Shown piece after piece: positions 15,688 through 23,999 of a stretch of DNA of 64,000 bases. The notes under the pieces were generated by a model. The model saw nothing but the letters and a program-made list of their open reading frames with translations. It did not search any database and was not told the origin of the DNA. The position numbers and the translations under genes were made by a program. Source of the stretch: Salinispora fenicalii (lineage in GTDB: Bacteria; Actinomycetota; Actinomycetes; Mycobacteriales; Micromonosporaceae). How positions within the stretch are numbered: position 1 is the first letter of the stretch; each line of letters begins with the position of its first letter. Location of the stretch: assembly GCF_000514815.1 (NCBI RefSeq), contig NZ_AZWQ01000010.1, forward strand, positions 157-64,156, in the 5' to 3' direction.

Positions 15688-16197
15688 GTGAGTGACGCGG
15701 TACGACGCAGCAACCTGCTGGTTGACGAGGCGCTAAAGAAGGCGGCCATCGCCTGGGTCGGTGTCGCTGACGGCCCGGCGTCCGCGATCTGGTGTGTGCC
15801 CCAAGCGGGCGCGCTCCTCGTGGTCAGCGGGCCAGGGGAGCAGTCTGCCCCCGGGCTCGCCGACGCGAGGCGGGCGGAGGTCACGCTGCGGGGTGATCAC
15901 GGCGGCCGGATCGTCACCTGGCCCGCGGAAGTGACCCGATTGCTGCCCGGTACCGAAGACTGGGAGACCAGCGCGCCACTGGTAGCGGCTAAGCGGTTGA
16001 ATGCACCGGGTTCGGCTGCCGACCTTGTGGCCCGCTGGGCGGCGGCCGGTTGCGCGCTCAACCGCCTCGTTCCCGCCGGCGATCCGCTGGCCGGCTCGGC
16101 ACTTCCCACCGCTTCGCTGGCCCAGCCGCCCCGCCCGGCGGCGGTGGTTCGGACTACCCGCAAGCCGTTCCGGCTGCACCGCGTCCGACGGCGCTGA
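15688..16197 (+). CDS. Hypothetical protein
   Basis: 169 residues from a GTG at 15688 preceded by GGGAGGA; an earlier GTG at 15649 is possible. Residues 15-90 read as a small beta barrel (AIAWVGVADGPASAIWCVPQ, LLVVSGPG, ADARRAEVTLRGDHGGRIV), loosely like FMN-binding split-barrel proteins, but I cannot assign it. The C-terminus is basic (KPFRLHRVRRR). It ends two bases before the convergent HAD gene. Confidence 0.65.
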   Translation: MSDAVRRSNLLVDEALKKAAIAWVGVADGPASAIWCVPQAGALLVVSGPGEQSAPGLADARRAEVTLRGDHGGRIVTWPAEVTRLLPGTEDWETSAPLVAAKRLNAPGSAADLVARWAAAGCALNRLVPAGDPLAGSALPTASLAQPPRPAAVVRTTRKPFRLHRVRRR

Positions 16198-16199
16198 TC

Positions 16200-16934
16200 T
16201 CAGCCGGCGACGACTTCGACCGCCTGGTGCTGCGGAGCGGCCCCCGGCGATCCGGCGTCGATCAGGTCGACCACGGCGGACAGGGAGGCCAGTTCCGGCC
16301 CGGTCCAGCCGGTGTCGGGGTTGAAGGTCAGATGGTCGGCGAGGTCCGGGGCCGCCAGGCGTACCGCGCGTAGCCCGGCCCGCTCCGCCCCGGTCAATTC
16401 CTGACTACCCCCGTCCCCGACGTACAGGCAGGCGGCGGGCGGTAGTCCCAGGTGTCGGCAGGCGGCCCGGTACAGCTCCGGGTCAGGCTTGCAGCGGCCG
16501 ACTTGGACCGAGAGGACTCGGACGTCGAGGAACGGATAGATCGGTAGCTGCGGCAGGAACGCGGGCAGTTCGTGGGTGCAGTCACTGACCAACCCGATCC
16601 GGAGCCCGCGCTGGCGCAGGGCGGCGAGGGTTGCTACCGCATCGGCACGAAGGCGGGTGTCCGCGCGGATGGCGTGGAACCGGGCGATCACCGCCGACCG
16701 GAGCGCCTCGGTTGAGGGCTGAACCCCGGCCTGCGCACAGACCCAGCGCAGGGTCGCCTCGGCGGCGCCCAGGGCGCCGGTAGCGCGCTGGTAGTAGGTG
16801 CGGTTGAGGACGTTGACGAACACCTCCGGCGGGCAGCCGAGCAGCTCAGCCGTCGTACGGTGGGCGTTGCCGCGCCGTATGGCGCAGGTCAGTGTGCCAA
16901 AGAAGTCGAAGAGCACCGCCTGGAACCTGGGCAT
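16200..16934 (-). CDS. HAD-superfamily hydrolase with atypical motif I
   Basis: 244 residues. Motif I is VLFDFFGTLT (near 9-18), so the nucleophile Asp is present but the second Asp of the phosphatase DxDGT motif is Phe, closer to the dehalogenase-type DxYGT. Motif II is IGLVSDCTHE (near 117), motif III the Lys in GRCKPDPELY (near 148), and motif IV CLYVGDGGSQELTGA (near 170). An alpha-helical C1 cap lies between I and II. Substrate unknown. The ATG at 16934 has an AAAGG site; the longer open frame upstream is Arg-rich noise. Confidence 0.85.
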   Translation of the reverse strand: MPRFQAVLFDFFGTLTCAIRRGNAHRTTAELLGCPPEVFVNVLNRTYYQRATGALGAAEATLRWVCAQAGVQPSTEALRSAVIARFHAIRADTRLRADAVATLAALRQRGLRIGLVSDCTHELPAFLPQLPIYPFLDVRVLSVQVGRCKPDPELYRAACRHLGLPPAACLYVGDGGSQELTGAERAGLRAVRLAAPDLADHLTFNPDTGWTGPELASLSAVVDLIDAGSPGAAPQHQAVEVVAG

Positions 16935-17032
16935 CGGGGCCTTTCGGCGGTGAAGGGTCGGCGGTGAGTCGCGGACGATCGTAATCGAAGGCTGATCGAG
17001 CCGGCTTCGGATACGTGTGACTATTGCTCTTT

Positions 17033-17944
17033 GTGCCTGCCCTGCCGTCCCGATTGCCACCGGAGCCGCTGACCGTCGGCGCGCTCGCCGTAGCCGTGCT
17101 CGCCGTGTCGTCCTCCGCGCCGCTGGTGGCCTTCGCCGCGGCACCGGCCCTGGCGGTCGCCTTTTGGCGCAATCTGCTCTCGACCGTGGCGCTCGGTCCG
17201 GCCACTCTGCTCCTTCGACGGGCGGAGCTGCGGGCGTTGGTTGCTCCGGCTGGACGACGGGCCGGCCGGTACTGCGTCTTCTCTGGTGTCGCGCTCGCCG
17301 CGCACTTCGCCACCTGGATGCCGAGCGCCAAGCTCACCACGGTGGCGGCGGCTACTGCGCTGGTCGCCACCCAACCCGTCTGGCAGGGGCTGATCGCGCA
17401 GGCCCAGGGGCGGCGACTGCCGAGGGCGGTGTGGGTCGGCGTCGGGGTGGCGGTCGCCGGCGCGGCACTAGCCACCGGGGCCGACTTCGCGCTCTCCGGG
17501 CCGGCGTTCCTCGGTGACCTGCTCGCGATCCTCGGCGGAATGTTCGGCGCGGTCTACACGGCGCTGGGGGAGCAGGCTCGTCGAACGGTCAGCACCACCA
17601 CGTACACCACCGTCTGTTACGGCGTCTGCGCCCTGATCCTGCTCGTGGTCTGCTGGGTCGGTGGGGTGCAGTTGTCCGGCTTCGACACCCATACCTGGCT
17701 CGCGGTGCTGGCCCTGGTGGCCGGTGCCCAGCTGCTTGGTCATTCGATGTTCACCTACGCGCTGCGTCGGGTCTCGGCCACCACGGTCAGTATGCTGATC
17801 TTGTTGGAGGCGCCCGGTGCAGCGCTGATCGGCTGGGTCTGGCTGGGCCAATTGCCGCAGCCGTTAGCGCTGCCGGGCCTGGTGTTGCTTCTGGCGGGTG
17901 TCGCGGTGGTGATCCATAGCAGCGCGCGGAGCTATCGCGCCTGA
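17033..17944 (+). CDS. EamA/DMT-superfamily permease
   Basis: 303 residues with about ten hydrophobic helices and the internal duplication of the EamA family. The first half holds AVAFWRNLLSTVAL and ATQPVWQGLIAQ; the second holds GGMFGAVYTALGEQARR and MLILLEAPGAALIGWVWLG. Such permeases export metabolites or amino acids; substrate unknown. The GTG at 17033 is the preferred start, with a TTG at 17024 three codons earlier. It is divergent from the HAD gene and its end overlaps the end of the convergent SDR gene by 13 bases. Confidence 0.88.
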   Translation: MPALPSRLPPEPLTVGALAVAVLAVSSSAPLVAFAAAPALAVAFWRNLLSTVALGPATLLLRRAELRALVAPAGRRAGRYCVFSGVALAAHFATWMPSAKLTTVAAATALVATQPVWQGLIAQAQGRRLPRAVWVGVGVAVAGAALATGADFALSGPAFLGDLLAILGGMFGAVYTALGEQARRTVSTTTYTTVCYGVCALILLVVCWVGGVQLSGFDTHTWLAVLALVAGAQLLGHSMFTYALRRVSATTVSMLILLEAPGAALIGWVWLGQLPQPLALPGLVLLLAGVAVVIHSSARSYRA

Positions 17945-18807
17945 CCTGTCCCGGAGTCCGGGCTCCCGTCGATGCCGACCGCCGTTGCGCTGGCTGCCCA
18001 GAGTTGAGCAGCCAACTGCGGATCAGTTGCTTTCCGGACTGGTTGGCGGAGCCGAAGATCCTGGTAGTACCCGCCGCTGTGGAGCCGTTCCGGAGCCTGT
18101 TTGGCGAGCCAGACCAGGGTCTCGGCCCCCTTTTCCGCGCTGCGGGCCGGCAACAGGCGCATGGCGAAGGTGATCAGCCGGCTGTCACCGCCGAATCGGG
18201 TCCGCACCACGCCCGGGTGGAAGCAGTACGTCGGCAGGTCCGGCCAGCGTCGGGCTGCCTCCGTGGTGAACAGGATGTTCGCCTGTTTGCTGGTGCCGTA
18301 GGCGCTCATCGCGCGGTACCGGCGCAGCGGCTGGTTGAGATCGTTCGGGTTGAGCGACCCGCTGCGGTGGGCGGCGGACGCGGTCACCACGACCCGGCCG
18401 AGCCGATCCCGCAGGAGATTGGTCAACAGGAACGGCGCGAGATGGTTGGTCTGAATCGATAGCTCGTAGCCGTCAACGGTGGTGGTCGGCGTGAGCGCGA
18501 TCGTCCCAGCGTTGTTGGCTAACACGTCGATCCGGTCGTATGCGGCGCGCAGCCGTTCTGCCAGGGCACGGACATCGTCGAGGACGGCGAAGTCCGCGCG
18601 GAACACCTCCGGCAGTTCGCCAGCAGCGTCCCGGACCTGCTCGGCGGCGACGTGGAGGCGGGCCGCATCGCGCCCGACGAGTACCACCTGGTCGCCCCGG
18701 CAGGCCAGGTCAATGGCGGCGGCGAGGCCGATGCCGGAGCTGGCTCCGGTCACCACTGTCAGCCGACGCCCAGTGAGATCTTCCACAGGTCCGTTCACCC
18801 CAGTCAC
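17932..18807 (-). CDS. Short-chain dehydrogenase, retinol-dehydrogenase-like
   Basis: 291 residues. NAD(P)-binding VVTGASSGIGLAAAIDLA (about 18-35), the structural NNAG (near 98), catalytic Ser in VVTASAAHRSGSL (near 140) and the YGTSK active-site motif (near 168) are all present. The long C-terminus with FHPGVVRTRFGG and LVWLAKQAPERLHSGGYY resembles retinol dehydrogenase/WW-domain oxidoreductase-like SDRs. Substrate unknown. Divergent from the citE-like gene. Confidence 0.88.
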   Translation of the reverse strand: MTGVNGPVEDLTGRRLTVVTGASSGIGLAAAIDLACRGDQVVLVGRDAARLHVAAEQVRDAAGELPEVFRADFAVLDDVRALAERLRAAYDRIDVLANNAGTIALTPTTTVDGYELSIQTNHLAPFLLTNLLRDRLGRVVVTASAAHRSGSLNPNDLNQPLRRYRAMSAYGTSKQANILFTTEAARRWPDLPTYCFHPGVVRTRFGGDSRLITFAMRLLPARSAEKGAETLVWLAKQAPERLHSGGYYQDLRLRQPVRKATDPQLAAQLWAASATAVGIDGSPDSGTGQAR

Positions 18808-18938
18808 GGCACGAGGTTACCGTGACGTCCCACGTACTTTGAGCATCGTTAAGCCGTCTGTTTGGATCGCTAAGTCCACATACGTCTGCTGGTTGAGGTG
18901 GCGCCGGCCTGTCGCCGGACGCTGGAAGGAGCGCTTAC

Positions 18939-19895
18939 ATGACCGCAGTCGGTCGCCCCCGTCGGTCCTGCCTCGCAGTACCGGGTTCCAGCGTCAAGAT
19001 GTTGGGGAAGGCGCAGGGCCTCCCCGCCGATCAGGTCTTCCTCGATCTGGAGGACGCGGTCGCCCCGCTCGCGAAGCCAGACGCGCGGAAGAACATCGTC
19101 GCCGCCCTCAACGAGGGCGACTGGACCGGCAAGACCCGGGTGGTCCGGGTAAACGACCTGACCACTCCATGGACCTACCGGGACGTTATCGATGTCGTCG
19201 AGGGCGCCGGCGCCAACCTGGACTGCATCATGCTGCCGAAGGTGCAGGACGCCGGCCAGGTGCAGTGGCTGGATCTCACCCTCACCCAGGTGGAGAAGAC
19301 CCTCGGTCTCCAGGTCGGGCGGATCGGTATCGAGGCGCAGATCGAGAACGCGGCCGGCCTGGTGAACGTTGATGCGATCGCTGCGGCGTCGCCCCGGGTG
19401 GAGACCATCATTTTCGGCCCCGCCGACTTCATGGCATCGATCAACATGAAGTCGCTGGCGGTCGGGGCGTTGATTCCGGACTACCCGGGCGATCCCTACC
19501 ACTACATTCTGATGCGCATCCTGATGGCCGCTCGGATGCATGACAAGCAGGCGATCGATGGCCCGTTCCTACAGATCCGGGACGTTGACGGGTTCCGCGA
19601 TGTGGCTAAGCGGTCCGCCGCGCTCGGCTTCGACGGGAAATGGGTGCTGCACCCGGGCCAGCTGGAGGCCGCAAACGAGGTCTACTCGCCGGCCCAGGAC
19701 GACTACGACCACGCCGAGCTGATCCTCGACGCCTACCAGCACTACACCTCGGAGGCCGGGGGGAAGCTCGGTGCCGTGATGCTCGGCGACGAGATGATTG
19801 ACGAGGCGTCGCGCAAGATGGCCCTGGTGATCGCGGCGAAGGGCCGAGCAGCCGGGATGGTTCGTGCCTCCTCCTTCACCCCGCCGGCCCAGTAG
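18939..19895 (+). CDS. CitE/HpcH-family acyl-CoA lyase
   Basis: 318 residues of the HpcH/HpaI/CitE TIM-barrel family. Visible landmarks are RRSCLAVPGSSVKMLGKAQG at the start, the metal-site Asp/Glu in QVFLDLEDAVAP (near 35), GIEAQIENAAGLVNV (near 138) and FGPADFMASI (near 165). The sequence resembles mycobacterial Rv2498c and malyl-CoA lyases, which cleave citramalyl-, beta-methylmalyl- or HMG-CoA type substrates. GGAAGGAG precedes the ATG. The acyl-CoA dehydrogenase at 22254 and MaoC hydratase at 26033 look like its pathway partners although they are scattered. Confidence 0.9.
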   Translation: MTAVGRPRRSCLAVPGSSVKMLGKAQGLPADQVFLDLEDAVAPLAKPDARKNIVAALNEGDWTGKTRVVRVNDLTTPWTYRDVIDVVEGAGANLDCIMLPKVQDAGQVQWLDLTLTQVEKTLGLQVGRIGIEAQIENAAGLVNVDAIAAASPRVETIIFGPADFMASINMKSLAVGALIPDYPGDPYHYILMRILMAARMHDKQAIDGPFLQIRDVDGFRDVAKRSAALGFDGKWVLHPGQLEAANEVYSPAQDDYDHAELILDAYQHYTSEAGGKLGAVMLGDEMIDEASRKMALVIAAKGRAAGMVRASSFTPPAQ

Positions 19896-19953
19896 CAGGC
19901 CGGCCCCCGGCGGCCTGGGTTCTCCCGGGGCGGCCCGCTGCGGCTGGGTGGGC

Positions 19954-20460
19954 TCAGACAGTGCTTGCGGTTCCGGCAGTGGCGATAAGGACGATCACCA
20001 CCACGTACAAGACGGCGAAGAGAACTCCCAGGCCGGTCAGGATCCAGCCGACGATGATCGCGGCCTTCGCCATACCGGCACCGCTCTCGCCGGTTTCCCG
20101 GATTTGCTTCTGCGCGACGTGGCCGAGGATTGCCCCGACCGGCGCGGTGATGCAGGACATGAGCCCGACCAGCGACAACACCAGGGCGGCGATGGCCAGA
20201 CCGTTCGTCTTCGGCTGCGGGTAGCCGTAGCCCGGGTACATCGGCTGTGGGTAGCCGCCCGCCGGGTAGGCGCCCGGGTACGGGCCGGTCGGGGGGTATT
20301 GGGCGCTCCCGGCAGGTTGGCCGGGGGCGGGTTGGCCGCTTGCCGGGGCGACAGGAGTGGACTGCTGCCCCGGAATGACGTGTTGCTGACTGTCGTCCGG
20401 CAACCCGGCGAGGGGTCGAGTGGGGTCCTGCCAGTCGCCAGAGGACGGGGGGTAGGTCAT
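19954..20460 (-). CDS. DUF4190 membrane protein with Pro/Gly/Tyr-rich N-terminus
   Basis: 168 residues. A disordered Pro/Gly/Tyr/Gln-rich N-terminal half (motifs such as GPYPGAYPAGGYPQP) precedes two membrane helices: about 87-110 (LAIAALVLSLVGLMSCITAP, the DUF4190 signature with GAILGHVAQKQI after it) and about 128-160. The ATG at 20460 has a GGAGAG site; the open frame upstream is ignored. Function unknown; a paralogue of the same design lies at 21568. Confidence 0.8.
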   Translation of the reverse strand: MTYPPSSGDWQDPTRPLAGLPDDSQQHVIPGQQSTPVAPASGQPAPGQPAGSAQYPPTGPYPGAYPAGGYPQPMYPGYGYPQPKTNGLAIAALVLSLVGLMSCITAPVGAILGHVAQKQIRETGESGAGMAKAAIIVGWILTGLGVLFAVLYVVVIVLIATAGTASTV

Positions 20461-20735
20461 GGTCGTGTTCTGCTCTCCATCAAGGTACTGGTGAGCCGTC
20501 AGGGTAATCAGCCGAATGAAACTCGGGGAAACCGCCACCGCGCCGCATTGCTCGGCCCGGGGCAAACAGGCAGGATTCTGACATGGTGATTGACGCGAGA
20601 GCCGGCAGCCGACCGAGACGAGACGCGAGTCGTCGCGGCGCGGCCCGCCGTAGCCGGGCGACGGGTGGTGGCCCCGACGGGCCGGACGGTCCGGGCGGGC
20701 AGGACGAGCGTGTACCCCTGCCGGAGCCGGTCACC

Positions 20736-21491
20736 ATGCGGCTCGACGGAAGGGTGGCGTTGGTGACCGGAGCCGGCAGCCCGGACGGAATCGGGTACGC
20801 GACCGCGCGTCGCCTCGCCGACCTGGGCGCGCGCGTCGCCATCGTCTCCACCACTCGCCGCATCCACGAGCGGGCGGCCGAGCTGGGGGTCACCGGATTT
20901 GTGGCTGACCTGACCGACGAGTCGGAGGTCGGTGCGTTGGCGGATGCGGTCACCGAGCAGCTCGGTGACGTGGAGGTGTTGGTCAACAACGCCGGCTTGG
21001 CGAGCCGGGCGAGCCCGGAGGTATTGCGGCCGGTTGCCCAGCTCAGCTACGAGGAGTGGCGCGGTGAGATCGATCGCAACCTCACCACAGCCTTCCTGTG
21101 TAGCCGGGCGTTCATCGGCGGGATGGCCGAGCGGGGTTGGGGCCGGATCGTGAGCTTGGCGGCGACCGCTGGCCCGGTCAACGCCTTGCCAACTGAGGCC
21201 GCCTACGCGGCGGCCAAGGCTGGCGTCGTCGGGCTGACCCGGGCGTTGGCGATGGAGATGATTGCGGACGGGGTGACCGTCAACGCGGTAGCGCCGGGGA
21301 CCATTCACACCGCCGCGTCAACGATGGCCGAGCTCAAACAAGGACTCGGTACGCCGGTCGGCCGGCCGGGCACGCCGGACGAGGTGGCGGCGTCCGTCGC
21401 CTTTCTCTGCTCGCCGGCTGCCTCCTACATCACCGGCCAGATGCTGGTGGTGGACGGCGGCAACAGTGTGCGCGAGGCGCAGTTCCGCTGA
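20736..21491 (+). CDS. Short-chain dehydrogenase, 3-oxoacyl-ACP reductase-like
   Basis: 251 residues from the ATG at 20736 ([20 protein letters not shown]). NAD-binding [14 protein letters not shown] (near 86), catalytic Ser in [14 protein letters not shown] (near 153) and the C-terminal [14 protein letters not shown] are present, as in FabG-type SDRs. The frame is open to 20583, but the extra 51 residues are Arg/Gly/Pro-rich and off-family. Substrate unknown. The DUF4190 gene at 20460 is divergent. Confidence 0.88.
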   Translation: MRLDGRVALVTGAGSPDGIGYATARRLADLGARVAIVSTTRRIHERAAELGVTGFVADLTDESEVGALADAVTEQLGDVEVLVNNAGLASRASPEVLRPVAQLSYEEWRGEIDRNLTTAFLCSRAFIGGMAERGWGRIVSLAATAGPVNALPTEAAYAAAKAGVVGLTRALAMEMIADGVTVNAVAPGTIHTAASTMAELKQGLGTPVGRPGTPDEVAASVAFLCSPAASYITGQMLVVDGGNSVREAQFR

Positions 21492-21567
21492 CCTTGCGAC
21501 ACTCGGGTGGGCGGGACTGCCCCTCGGCGGCCGGGCCCACGCCCCCGGGGCCCGTCGGCGTTCCGAC

Positions 21568-22089
21568 TTAGTACGTGCCGTTGTCGTTGCCGCCGATGGC
21601 GGCCAGGACCGTCCATCCGCAGCAGGCCAACAGGCCGAACGCGGTGAAGATGTAGCTGAGGATCAGGCCCACGGTGGCGAGTTGGCCGCCGGACTCGCCG
21701 CTGGTGCGCAGCTGCCGGCGGGCCAGGTGGCCGAGGACGATGCCCGCGGGTGGGAATACGAAGGCGAAAACCAGGGAGAGGACGGCGAGGACGTTCGTCG
21801 CAGAGCTCTTCGGCGGGCCGTAGAGATGGTGCTGTTGCTCCCACTGTTGCTGCTGCCCCCACTGGGGCTGCTGCTGCCCCCACTGGTGTTGCTGTTGTTC
21901 CCATTGTTGTTGCTGTTCCCACTGCTGCTGCCCCCACTGGGGCTGGCTGCTCTGTGCGGCATCGTGCTCCGGCGGCTGGTCTGGGCCGGCTCGGTGCGAG
22001 GGAGGTGGCTCCGGGCCGGCGGTGGGCTGTTCCCAGGGAGACGCGGGCCGGTCGGGATCCGGTGGACCGGACGACGGTGGCTGGCTCAC
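21568..22089 (-). CDS. DUF4190 membrane protein with Gln/Trp repeat N-terminus
   Basis: 173 residues. Residues about 49-90 are a repeat of WGQQQ/WEQQQ units (QWGQQQWEQQQQWEQQQ and so on), preceded by a Pro-rich segment. Two membrane helices follow (about 97-122, VLAVLSLVFAFVFPPAGIVLG with the HLARRQLRTSGESGG loop, and about 139-165). Same architecture as the gene at 19954. Function unknown. The repeat tract is encoded by CTG/TTG-rich triplets and may vary between strains. Confidence 0.8.
   Translation of the reverse strand: MSQPPSSGPPDPDRPASPWEQPTAGPEPPPSHRAGPDQPPEHDAAQSSQPQWGQQQWEQQQQWEQQQHQWGQQQPQWGQQQQWEQQHHLYGPPKSSATNVLAVLSLVFAFVFPPAGIVLGHLARRQLRTSGESGGQLATVGLILSYIFTAFGLLACCGWTVLAAIGGNDNGTY
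21836..21955. repeat. Trinucleotide-rich tract encoding Gln/Trp repeats
   Basis: The stretch consists of repeated ctgctg, ttgttg and ccactgg/ccattg units on the plus strand, encoding the Gln/Trp-rich N-terminus of the DUF4190 protein on the minus strand. Imperfect units suggest repeated slippage. Confidence 0.75.
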
Positions 22090-22138
22090 GATCTTCTCCT
22101 CCTGCCGAGGTCCCTATGGCCGGACGCTACCCCGGCCG

Positions 22139-22152
22139 GTGAAACTTTTCAC
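22139..22152. promoter_or_regulatory. Palindrome GTGAAA-ct-TTTCAC in a divergent intergenic region
   Basis: A perfect 6-2-6 inverted repeat lies 50 bases upstream of the DUF4190 start (22089) and about 100 bases upstream of the acyl-CoA dehydrogenase start. It is AT-rich in a GC-rich background and could be an operator; the regulator is unknown. Confidence 0.4.
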
Positions 22153-22253
22153 AGCGGTTGGGGGGACTGGTCATCTTGGCGGCAACGCCCGCGCCGCCGA
22201 TACTGGCCGGGCATTTGGTTACTCCCGAGTAGTGGATCGACCCGGAGGCGGAT

Positions 22254-23450
22254 ATGGCTCGACTCGCCCAAACACCCGGCCTGACGGACGTGCAACAGTC
22301 GATTCTGGAAACCGTCCGGGAGTTCGCGAACAAGGAGATCATCCCGCACGCGCAGCGGCTGGAGCGCGCCGACGAGTACCCGGCCGACATCCTGGACGGG
22401 ATGCGCGAGATGGGGCTGTTTGGCCTGACCATCGGCGAGGAGTACGGCGGCCTGGGAGAGTCTCTGCTGACCTACGCGCTGGTGGTCGAGGAGCTGTCCC
22501 GTGGTTGGATGTCGATCTCCGGGATCGTGAACACCCACTTCATCGTGGCGTACCTGATCTCTCAGCACGGCTCGGTTGACCAGCGGGCTCGGCTGCTGCC
22601 GAAGATGGCGACCGGCGAGGTGCGCGGAGCGTTTTCGATGTCCGAGCCGGAGTGTGGCTCCGACGTCTCGGCGATCACCTCGCGGGCGGTCCGGGACGGT
22701 GCGGATTTCGTCCTCAACGGCCAGAAGATGTGGCTGACCAACGGGGCGTACGCATCGGTGGTCGCCACCTTGGTCAAGACCGACACCGGTGCCGATTCGG
22801 TGTACGGGAACATGAGCACCTTCTTGCTGGAGAAGGAGCCGGGCTTTGGGGAGACCGCTCCGGGCCTCACCATCCCGGGAAAGATCGACAAGATGGGCTA
22901 CAAAGGGGTCGAGACCACCGAGATGATTCTCGACGGCGTGACCGTCCCCGAGTCCGCGGTGCTCGGCGGAGCGGAACAGGTCGGTCGCGGCTTCTACCAG
23001 ATGATGGACGGAATCGAGGTGGGCCGGGTAAACGTGGCGGCCCGGGCCTGTGGCATCTCGATCCGCGCCTTCGAGCTGGCCGCCGCGTACGCGCAGCAGC
23101 GCCGTACCTTCGGTCAGCCGCTCGCCCAACACCAGGCCATCGCGTTCAAGCTGGCCGAGATGGGAACGAAGATCGAGGCCGCGCATGCGTTGATGGTCAA
23201 CGCCGCCCGGCTCAAGGACGCCGGTCAGCGTAACGATGTCGAGGCCGGCATGGCCAAGCTACTCGCCTCCGAGTACTGCGCGGAGGTGGTCCAGGAGGCG
23301 TTCCGTATCCACGGTGGCTACGGCTACTCCAAGGAGTACGAGATCGAGCGCCTGATGCGGGAGGCCCCGTTCCTGCTCATCGGTGAGGGCACTTCGGAGA
23401 TCCAGAAGACCATCATCTCCCGTGGTCTGCTCAAGGAGTACCGGCTCTGA
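22254..23450 (+). CDS. Acyl-CoA dehydrogenase
   Basis: 398 residues, standard ACAD size. FAD-binding sequence AFSMSEPECGSDVS (near 125), GQKMWLTNG (near 155), RVNVAARACGISIRAFELA (near 258), QRRTFGQPLAQHQAIAFKLA (near 283) and the C-terminal IGEGTSEIQKTII, whose Glu is the likely catalytic base, are intact. It resembles mycobacterial FadE19 (Rv2500c), linked with citE and MaoC genes in branched-chain acyl-CoA breakdown. Start ATG at 22254 with a GGAGG site. The CoA-binding protein gene converges eight bases after the stop. Confidence 0.92.
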   Translation: MARLAQTPGLTDVQQSILETVREFANKEIIPHAQRLERADEYPADILDGMREMGLFGLTIGEEYGGLGESLLTYALVVEELSRGWMSISGIVNTHFIVAYLISQHGSVDQRARLLPKMATGEVRGAFSMSEPECGSDVSAITSRAVRDGADFVLNGQKMWLTNGAYASVVATLVKTDTGADSVYGNMSTFLLEKEPGFGETAPGLTIPGKIDKMGYKGVETTEMILDGVTVPESAVLGGAEQVGRGFYQMMDGIEVGRVNVAARACGISIRAFELAAAYAQQRRTFGQPLAQHQAIAFKLAEMGTKIEAAHALMVNAARLKDAGQRNDVEAGMAKLLASEYCAEVVQEAFRIHGGYGYSKEYEIERLMREAPFLLIGEGTSEIQKTIISRGLLKEYRL

Positions 23451-23458
23451 CGTCCTGG

Positions 23459-23866
23459 TCAGGCTCGGCGGCTCAGGCCGGCCGCGGCGCGTTCGATGGC
23501 GAGGCAACGGTCCTCGACGTAGTCGATGCCAGCGTCGGCGGCGATCCGCCGAGCCGTGGGGGAGACGATCCCGAGTTGCAGCCATACCGCCGGTGCGCCG
23601 ATCGCGACCGCCGCGCGGACAACCTCCACCGCATCGTCGGCCGGGCGGAAGATGTCCACCAGGTCGACCGGGTGCGGGAGGTCGGCGAGGGACGGGTATG
23701 CGCGCTCGCCGAACAACTCGTCCACGGCCGGGTTGACCGGGATGATTCGCCATCCGTGCTGTTGAAGTTGTAGCGGCACGGTGTGCGCGGGCTTTCGCAG
23801 ATCACGGGACGCGCCGACCACGGCGATGACGGCGGCGTCGGCGAGGATCTGCTGGGGCGTGCGCAT
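23459..23866 (-). CDS. CoA-binding domain protein
   Basis: 135 residues, a single Rossmann-like CoA-binding domain. The dinucleotide/CoA loop is VVGASRDLRKPAHTVPLQL (near 16-34), followed by GWRIIPVNP (near 38) and PVDLVDIFRPADDA (near 65). It resembles YccU-like stand-alone proteins related to the N-terminal part of acyl-CoA synthetases. Function unknown. Start ATG at 23866. Confidence 0.88.
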   Translation of the reverse strand: MRTPQQILADAAVIAVVGASRDLRKPAHTVPLQLQQHGWRIIPVNPAVDELFGERAYPSLADLPHPVDLVDIFRPADDAVEVVRAAVAIGAPAVWLQLGIVSPTARRIAADAGIDYVEDRCLAIERAAAGLSRRA

Positions 23867-23951
23867 CCATCGACTCTAACGCCGCTGGTCGTGGCGGGCC
23901 GCTAGGAGCGCGGGTGAGCCAGCGGGGTGCCGCCGGCAACGTCCGCGCCGA

Positions 23952-23995
23952 GGGGGTTCGGTAGGGGACGGGATCCCAGGGGGGGTTCGGTAGGG
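23952..23995. repeat. 15-bp direct repeat in an intergenic region
   Basis: gggggttcggtaggg is found at 23952-23966 and 23981-23995. It lies immediately after the radical SAM gene stop on the minus strand. No function is evident. Confidence 0.8.
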
Positions 23996-23999
23996 ACGG

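Noticed and set aside
22149..23186. 345-codon minus-strand ORF opposite the acyl-CoA dehydrogenase
   Set aside because: Shadow of a complete, motif-intact gene.
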